Of a stretch of DNA of 18,457 nt, positions 13,522 through 18,457 are shown piece after piece (the stretch's first letter is position 1; every line of letters starts with the position of its first letter). The translations under genes were made by a program, and so were the position numbers. Under the pieces are notes generated by a model, which was given only the letters and a program-made list of their open reading frames with translations, was not told where the DNA came from and ran no database searches. Source of the stretch: Elusimicrobiota bacterium (GTDB lineage Bacteria; Elusimicrobiota; Elusimicrobia; UBA1565; UBA9628); contig JAGWMT010000034.1 in assembly GCA_028871595.1 (NCBI GenBank), positions 1 to 18,457 of the forward strand, given 5' to 3'.

Positions 13522-16290
13522 ATGATTCAGAACGCTTTCAATAAGATTTTCGGCACGCCCAGCGAGCGCACGCTCAAGCGCTATCGTCCCATGCTGGAGC
13601 GCATCAACGCTTTCGAGCCCCAGGCCAAGGCCCTGGCCGACGCCGACTTCCCGCTGCGCACCGCGGCCCTCCGGGAGCGCGTGGCCGAGCTGTTCGCGGC
13701 CATCCCGTACGGCGCCGACGACGAGGACAAGCGGGAGGAGCGCAAAACGGCCGAGATCGAGGCGCTCGACACCTTGATGCCCGAGGCCTTCGCCCTGTGC
13801 CGCGAGGCGGCCCGCCGCTCCATCGGCCTGCGCCACTTCGACGTCCAGATGCTCGGCGGCATGGTCCTGCATAACGGCGCCATCGCCGAGATGCGCACCG
13901 GCGAGGGTAAGACCTTGGTCGCCACCGCGCCCGCGTACCTGAACGCGCTGGCGGGCAAGGGCGTCCACGTGGTGACGGTCAACGACTACCTGGCCAAGCG
14001 CGACAGCGAGTGGATGGGCCCGGTGTTCAATTTCCTGGGCCTCACGGTCGGCTGCGTCCAGCACGACATCTCCAACGCCGACCGCCAGGCCGCGTACCGC
14101 TGCGACATCACCTACATCACCAACAACGAGATCGGCTTCGACTACCTCCGCGACAACATGGTGGTGCGCAAGGAGGACCGCGTCCTTCGTCCCCTCTATT
14201 ACGCGATCATCGACGAGGTCGACTCGATCCTGGTGGACGAGGCGCGCACCCCGCTGATCATCTCCGGCGCCGCGGAGAAGTCCACCGAGCGCTACGCCAT
14301 CGTCAACCGCCTGATCCCGCACCTGAAGGTCCGCCTCATCACCGAGGAAGACGAGATCCAGGCCAAGTACACGGAGACCGACCTGCAGAAGGGCTGGGAC
14401 GCGATCGTGGACGAGAAGAACCACACGGCGATCCTCACCGAGGAAGGCATCCAGAAGTGCGAGCACCTCCTCAACCTCAAGAACCTCTACGACGACCTGG
14501 AGGGGGAGTGGGTCCACCACATCACCCAGGCCCTGCGCGCCTACCACCTGTATAAGCGCGACGTCGAGTACGTGGTGAAGGACGGGGAGTGCATCATCGT
14601 CGACGAGTTCACCGGGCGCCTGATGCCGGGCCGGCGCTGGTCCGACGGGCTGCACCAGGCCGTCGAGGCGAAGGAGAACCTGGCTCCGAAGGAGGAGAAC
14701 CAGACCCTCGCGACCATCACCTTCCAGAACTTCTTCAAGATCTACAAGAAGCGGTCGGGCATGACCGGAACCGCCATGACCGAGGAGGACGAGTTCCTCG
14801 AGATCTACAACATGGAAGTCCGCGAGATCCCGACGAACCGGATCATCGCCCGCAAGGACCTTCCCGACCAGGTCTACAAGTCCGAGCGCGAGAAGTTCAA
14901 CGCGATCGTCGAGCAGATCAAGGAGCTCTGGAAGGAGGGCCGTCCGGTCCTCGTCGGCACGCGCTCCATCGAGAAGTCCGAGAAGATCGCGGCCATGCTG
15001 CGCGGCGTGGGCATCCCGCACCGCGTCCTCAACGCGAAGTACCACGAGATGGAGGCGTCCATCATCGCCCAGGCGGGCGGCAAGGGCTCGGTGACCATCG
15101 CCACCAACATGGCCGGCCGCGGCACCGACATCCTGCTCGGCGGCAACCCGCAGGACCTCGCCCAATACGAGGAGATCAAGAAGCTGGGCGGCCTGCACGT
15201 GCTGGGCACCGAACGTCATGAGTCGCGGCGCATCGACAACCAGCTGCGTGGCCGCTGCGCGCGCCAGGGAGACCCGGGCTCCACCCAGTTCTATCTGGCG
15301 CTCGACGACGAACTGATGCGCCTGTTCGGGTCGGATCGCATCGCTCCGCTGATGGAGAAGCTGGGCATGGAGGAGGGCGAGGTCATCGAGTCCTCCTTGG
15401 TCTCCTATCAGATCGAGAACGCCCAGCGCCGCGTCGAGACCCACAACTTCGACATCCGCAAGCAGCTGCTCGACTACGACAACGTGATGAACAAGCAGCG
15501 CGAGGTCGTCTACAAGCTGCGCGACGTGGTCCTGTTCGGCGAATCCGTGCGCCCGCAGATCCTGAAGATGATCGAGGAGGATGTCGAGTCCGAGGTGGAC
15601 GCGATCTCCGCGGGCAAGGACGACCCTCAGGACTGGGACGTGGCCTCCCTGGCGGCCTACGTCGAGCGCACGTTCGGCCTGGAGTGGGCCCCGACGACGG
15701 AGGAGATCGCCCGGCTGAACGCCGCCGCACTCAAGCAGACCCTGACGAAGGCCGCGCTCGACGTCTACGCGCGCCGTCCCGAGGAGTTCTCCGGCTACGA
15801 CTTCAAGGAAGTCGAGAAGATGATCCTGCTGCAGATGATCGACAAGGCCTGGAAGGGCCACTTGTACGACCTGGATCATTTGAAGAAGGCGATCTTCCTG
15901 CGCGCCTACGGCCAGAAGGACCCGAAGATCGAGTACCAGAAGGAATCCTTCGAGATGCTCGCCGCGATGATCACGCGCGTGCGCGAACAGACCGTCGAGT
16001 ACGTCTTCAAGGTCGAGGCCCCGAAGGCCCCGCCGCCGCCGTCCATCCCGGAGACTCCCGCCGCGGGCGAGCCTGCGGCCGACGGCATGACCGACGATCC
16101 GAACACCGGGCTTCCGGCTCCGCCCCCGCCCCCGCCGGCGCGTCCCGTCGCGCCGGGCCGCGGCGTGCTGGCCGCGGCGAGCGCGGGCGGCGGTCTTCCC
16201 GATATCCATAAGATCGGGCGCAACGATCCGTGTTTCTGCGGCTCCGGGAAGAAATACAAGAAATGCCACGGGGCCGGCTCGCTCGACTGA
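13522..16290 (+). CDS. secA: Preprotein translocase ATPase SecA
   Basis: SecA (922 residues) is the ATPase that drives unfolded preproteins through SecYEG. It starts MIQNAFNKIFGTPSERTLKR. Walker A is AEMRTGEGKTLVA near residue 125; HVVTVNDYLAKRD and the DEVDSILVDEARTPLIISG motif (about residue 229) follow. The second nucleotide domain shows TNMAGRGTDILLGG and GTERHESRRIDNQLRGR, and the scaffold/wing region is intact. The C-terminal 60-residue linker is Pro-rich and likely disordered; the end is the zinc-binding SEC-C motif NDPCFCGSGKKYKKCHG, used for SecB and lipid contact in the family. It supplies transport for the many secreted proteins and lipoproteins encoded nearby. Its 3' end overlaps lnt by 28 bases. 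Confidence 0.98.
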   Translation: MIQNAFNKIFGTPSERTLKRYRPMLERINAFEPQAKALADADFPLRTAALRERVAELFAAIPYGADDEDKREERKTAEIEALDTLMPEAFALCREAARRSIGLRHFDVQMLGGMVLHNGAIAEMRTGEGKTLVATAPAYLNALAGKGVHVVTVNDYLAKRDSEWMGPVFNFLGLTVGCVQHDISNADRQAAYRCDITYITNNEIGFDYLRDNMVVRKEDRVLRPLYYAIIDEVDSILVDEARTPLIISGAAEKSTERYAIVNRLIPHLKVRLITEEDEIQAKYTETDLQKGWDAIVDEKNHTAILTEEGIQKCEHLLNLKNLYDDLEGEWVHHITQALRAYHLYKRDVEYVVKDGECIIVDEFTGRLMPGRRWSDGLHQAVEAKENLAPKEENQTLATITFQNFFKIYKKRSGMTGTAMTEEDEFLEIYNMEVREIPTNRIIARKDLPDQVYKSEREKFNAIVEQIKELWKEGRPVLVGTRSIEKSEKIAAMLRGVGIPHRVLNAKYHEMEASIIAQAGGKGSVTIATNMAGRGTDILLGGNPQDLAQYEEIKKLGGLHVLGTERHESRRIDNQLRGRCARQGDPGSTQFYLALDDELMRLFGSDRIAPLMEKLGMEEGEVIESSLVSYQIENAQRRVETHNFDIRKQLLDYDNVMNKQREVVYKLRDVVLFGESVRPQILKMIEEDVESEVDAISAGKDDPQDWDVASLAAYVERTFGLEWAPTTEEIARLNAAALKQTLTKAALDVYARRPEEFSGYDFKEVEKMILLQMIDKAWKGHLYDLDHLKKAIFLRAYGQKDPKIEYQKESFEMLAAMITRVREQTVEYVFKVEAPKAPPPPSIPETPAAGEPAADGMTDDPNTGLPAPPPPPPARPVAPGRGVLAAASAGGGLPDIHKIGRNDPCFCGSGKKYKKCHGAGSLD

Positions 16291-17798
16291 TCGCCGCGGC
16301 GTCGGCCGCGGCGCTGACGGCCTTGTGCTACCCGCGCGGCGGGATGTGGTTCCTCGGCTGGATTAGTTTTGTTCCGTTGTTCGTCGCCTTGAACGCCGCC
16401 GCGAGCCGCCGAGAGGCGGCCGCGGCGGGCTTTCTTTCCGGGTGGACGTTCCAGGCGGCGTCCTTTTTCTGGATCTATGCGACCTGCCGTTTTGCGCTCA
16501 TACCAGTTCCCGTTTCTCTTCTCGCCTGGGGCGCGCTGTCGGCCTTGCTGGCCGTCAATTGGATGGTGGGCGCCGCCTTGGGCCGTTGGCTGACGGAGAT
16601 TTCCTCCCGTTCCGTTCGGCCGTTCATCTGGGCCGCCGTCTTCACCGCCGTAGCCGCCGCGACGGAGCGCTGGACGCCGCGCATTCCGGCCGACATGCTG
16701 GGCTACACGCAATGGCCGAACCTGGCCTTGATCCAATGCGCGTCTTGGGGAGGGCCGCACCTATTGGGGTTCGCCGTCCTGCTGGTCAACGCCGCCCTGG
16801 CCGAGGCCTGGCTGGACGCGCCGTCGCGCGAGACCGGACCGGCCGCCGCGCCGCTGGCCCTGGCGTTCCTGCTGGTCGCGGGCCTTTGGATCCACGGCGC
16901 GTCGGTGCTTTTCCGGCGGCCGGAGGATCCGGGGCCGACGGCGCGCGTGGAGATTCTCCAGCCCGACATCGACCAATACCGCAAGTGGGACGCGGCCTAT
17001 GTGGACGAGATATTGGCGGGCTTCAACGAGCTCCTGGCCCGCCCCGGAACGCGCCCGCCGTCCTTGGTGGTGTGGCCGGAAACCTCCATCCCGCGCTGGA
17101 CGCCCCGCGACGCGGCGGTTCCCGAGGCCGCGCGCTGGGCCCGGGCGCAGTCGGTCGCCCACCTGGTCGGCATCGTGGCCAAGGAAGGGCCGGCCAACGC
17201 GGTGCAATTGATCGGGCCGGACGGGGCGGTGAAGGGTTATTACGCCAAGCGCGAGCTGGTGCCGTTCGGCGAGTACGTGCCGTTTCGTTCCCTCGTCCCC
17301 CGCTTCGTCATCGACCGGTGGCTGTCCTTTCTGGACAACTTCGGGGACATGAGTCCGGGCCCCAAGGATCCGCCGCTGCTGGCCACCCCGTTCGGCGCCA
17401 CGGCCGTGACGATCTGCTACGAGGCCGCCTTCCCGCGCTGGGCGCGCCGCGACGCGGCGCGCGGCGCGCGCCTGCTGGTCAACGTCACCAACGACGGCTG
17501 GTACAAGGACACCTGGGCGCCGTCCGAGCACATGACGATGAACGTGTTCCGCGTCATCGAGAACCGATTGCCCGAGATCCGCGCGGGAAACACCGGCATC
17601 TCCGCCGTCGTGGATCCCTGGGGCGTGGTGACCGCGTCGCTGCCGCTGGGCGCGCGCGGGCGCCTGGACGCCGACGTGCCTTTGAACGACCCCTTCCCGA
17701 ACCGGTCCTTCTACACGCGTCACGGGGACTGGTTCGGAAGCCTGTGCCTCGTCTTCGCCGCGTTGTGCGCCCTGCGGCGGGCGTTCATCCGGCTATGA
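16263..17798 (+). CDS. lnt: Apolipoprotein N-acyltransferase
   Basis: Lnt (511 residues) adds the third acyl chain to lipoproteins at the inner membrane, the last step before their sorting. The first 215 residues have about six hydrophobic membrane segments. The nitrilase-like domain follows with the catalytic triad visible: E273 in VVWPETSIPRW, K329 in YYAKRELVPFGEYVP, and C385 in VTICYEAAFP, matching E267, K335 and C387 of E. coli. The final segment (about 490-506) is another hydrophobic stretch. The ATG at 16263 lies inside secA, 28 bases before its stop; an in-frame GTG at 16230 is possible but would add 11 charged residues before the membrane segment. The four-base ATGA links it to the next gene. 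Confidence 0.95.
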   Translation: MPRGRLARLIAAASAAALTALCYPRGGMWFLGWISFVPLFVALNAAASRREAAAAGFLSGWTFQAASFFWIYATCRFALIPVPVSLLAWGALSALLAVNWMVGAALGRWLTEISSRSVRPFIWAAVFTAVAAATERWTPRIPADMLGYTQWPNLALIQCASWGGPHLLGFAVLLVNAALAEAWLDAPSRETGPAAAPLALAFLLVAGLWIHGASVLFRRPEDPGPTARVEILQPDIDQYRKWDAAYVDEILAGFNELLARPGTRPPSLVVWPETSIPRWTPRDAAVPEAARWARAQSVAHLVGIVAKEGPANAVQLIGPDGAVKGYYAKRELVPFGEYVPFRSLVPRFVIDRWLSFLDNFGDMSPGPKDPPLLATPFGATAVTICYEAAFPRWARRDAARGARLLVNVTNDGWYKDTWAPSEHMTMNVFRVIENRLPEIRAGNTGISAVVDPWGVVTASLPLGARGRLDADVPLNDPFPNRSFYTRHGDWFGSLCLVFAALCALRRAFIRL

Positions 17799-18457
17799 AG
17801 CCGCGCGTCGTGTATTCGCCGCGCTACGTGGTGGACTACGGCGGGCACGAATTCGCCTCGGCGAAATTCGATTTGACGTCGAAAGCGTTGGGAGATGCCG
17901 TCGAACGAATTGAGGCGATGGAGCCTTCACGCGACGACCTCCTCTTGGCTCACGACGAAAGTTGGATCGACAAAGTCTTATCCGGGCGCCTGGCGCCCGA
18001 CGATCTCAAACGTCTCGAGCTTCCGTTCTCTCCGCGGATTTCCCTCGCGCACCGATTATCCGTCGGCGGCACCATCCTGGCGGCTCGCCACGCCCTGGAA
18101 ACCGGGGTCGGGCTTCACTGCGGCGGGGGCGCGCACCACGCGTTCCGTGATCACGGCGAGGGCTACTGCGCGTTAAATGATATCGCCGTCGCGATATGTC
18201 GATTGCGCGTGGAGAAAAAGATCGGCCGTGCCGCGGTGATCGATTTGGACGTGCATCAGGGGAACGGCACGGCGTCGATTTTCGCGGACGACGCGGACAC
18301 GTTCACGTTTTCGATGCATCAGGCCGACATCTACCCGGAGAAAAAAGAGAGAAGTTCGATGGACGTCGAACTCAAGGCGGGAACCGGGGACGTAGAGTAT
18401 TACGACGTATTGAGAAGTTCACTGAGGCGCGTCTTTGATTTTAAACCCGACCTCGTC
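17795..18457 (+). CDS. Histone deacetylase-family (arginase/deacetylase fold) protein, partial at right edge
   Basis: The 221 codons in the window carry the deacetylase fold core. The HH motif is GGGAHHAFRDHGEGYCALND (H114, H115), and the zinc site is AVIDLDVHQGNGTA with D152 and H154. The N-terminus (VVYSPRYVVDYGGHEFASAKF) is close to class IV HDAC-like bacterial proteins, in which acetyl groups are removed from proteins or small amines; which substrate is unknown. The second zinc Asp and Tyr lie beyond the window. The ATG overlaps the lnt stop (ATGA), so it is coupled to lnt. Several codons end in A or T (AGT, TTA, AAT, GAT), unlike the strong G/C third positions of its neighbours. Confidence 0.93.
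   Translation, partial: MKPRVVYSPRYVVDYGGHEFASAKFDLTSKALGDAVERIEAMEPSRDDLLLAHDESWIDKVLSGRLAPDDLKRLELPFSPRISLAHRLSVGGTILAARHALETGVGLHCGGGAHHAFRDHGEGYCALNDIAVAICRLRVEKKIGRAAVIDLDVHQGNGTASIFADDADTFTFSMHQADIYPEKKERSSMDVELKAGTGDVEYYDVLRSSLRRVFDFKPDLV

Noticed and set aside
13504..16269. A 921-codon open frame antisense to secA
   Set aside because: It runs in the mirror frame of a real SecA and is open because of G/C third positions; it has no domain, sits over a certain gene and lacks a promoter.
1..18457. Defence, phage, secretion-cluster or CRISPR system
   Set aside because: I looked for repeats, integrase, transposase, toxin-antitoxin pairs and array structure and found none; the genes are mostly housekeeping.

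Overview
The window is about 18.5 kb of GC-rich bacterial chromosome with dense, short-spaced housekeeping genes. An apolipoprotein N-acyltransferase and several lipoproteins point to a Gram-negative (diderm) cell. The mix of Ala/Pro-rich secreted proteins, a HEAT-cyclophilin fusion and a formylglycine-generating-enzyme-like protein fits an uncultured phylum such as Elusimicrobiota. That placement is a guess from general character, not shown by any marker. No rRNA, tRNA, CRISPR array, insertion sequence or phage gene was seen. No gene-free stretch reaches 300 bases; the longest (2731-2923) holds a terminator and a cluster of palindromes.

Left block (1-2475, minus strand): ribonuclease D (cut by the window edge), a secreted protein with three Sm-like repeats, and proC, each with its own promoter. 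A leaderless-looking 49-codon gene (2581-2730, plus) diverges from proC and ends in a strong terminator.

Centre left (2924-7920, minus): a five-gene operon hom-thrC-thrB-lysC-exonuclease in which every junction overlaps by 1 or 4 bases. It covers aspartate phosphorylation and the homoserine-to-threonine branch. The last gene, a DEDDh exonuclease, has no obvious metabolic link.

Centre (7982-10476, minus): an FGE-like secreted protein on its own promoter, then an SDR-type oxidoreductase behind a lipoprotein gene. The lipoprotein diverges from a plus-strand HEAT-repeat/cyclophilin gene (10504-12297) across only 27 bases. That gene converges on a second lipoprotein (12361-13002) through a bidirectional terminator.

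Right block (13092-18457, plus): a small secreted Ala-rich protein, then secA, lnt and a histone-deacetylase-family gene that runs off the right edge. secA-lnt and lnt-hdac overlap, so these three look like one operon for protein export and lipoprotein maturation plus a deacetylase.

The most striking pattern is regulatory. Many genes have a sigma70-like -10 box whose end lies only 6-8 bases before the start codon, often with TTGACx exactly 17 bases upstream. This predicts leaderless transcripts (1603, 2475, 2581, 7920, 10504, 13092). Other genes in the window (8782, and possibly 13002) have short leaders with Shine-Dalgarno sites, so both initiation modes appear to coexist.
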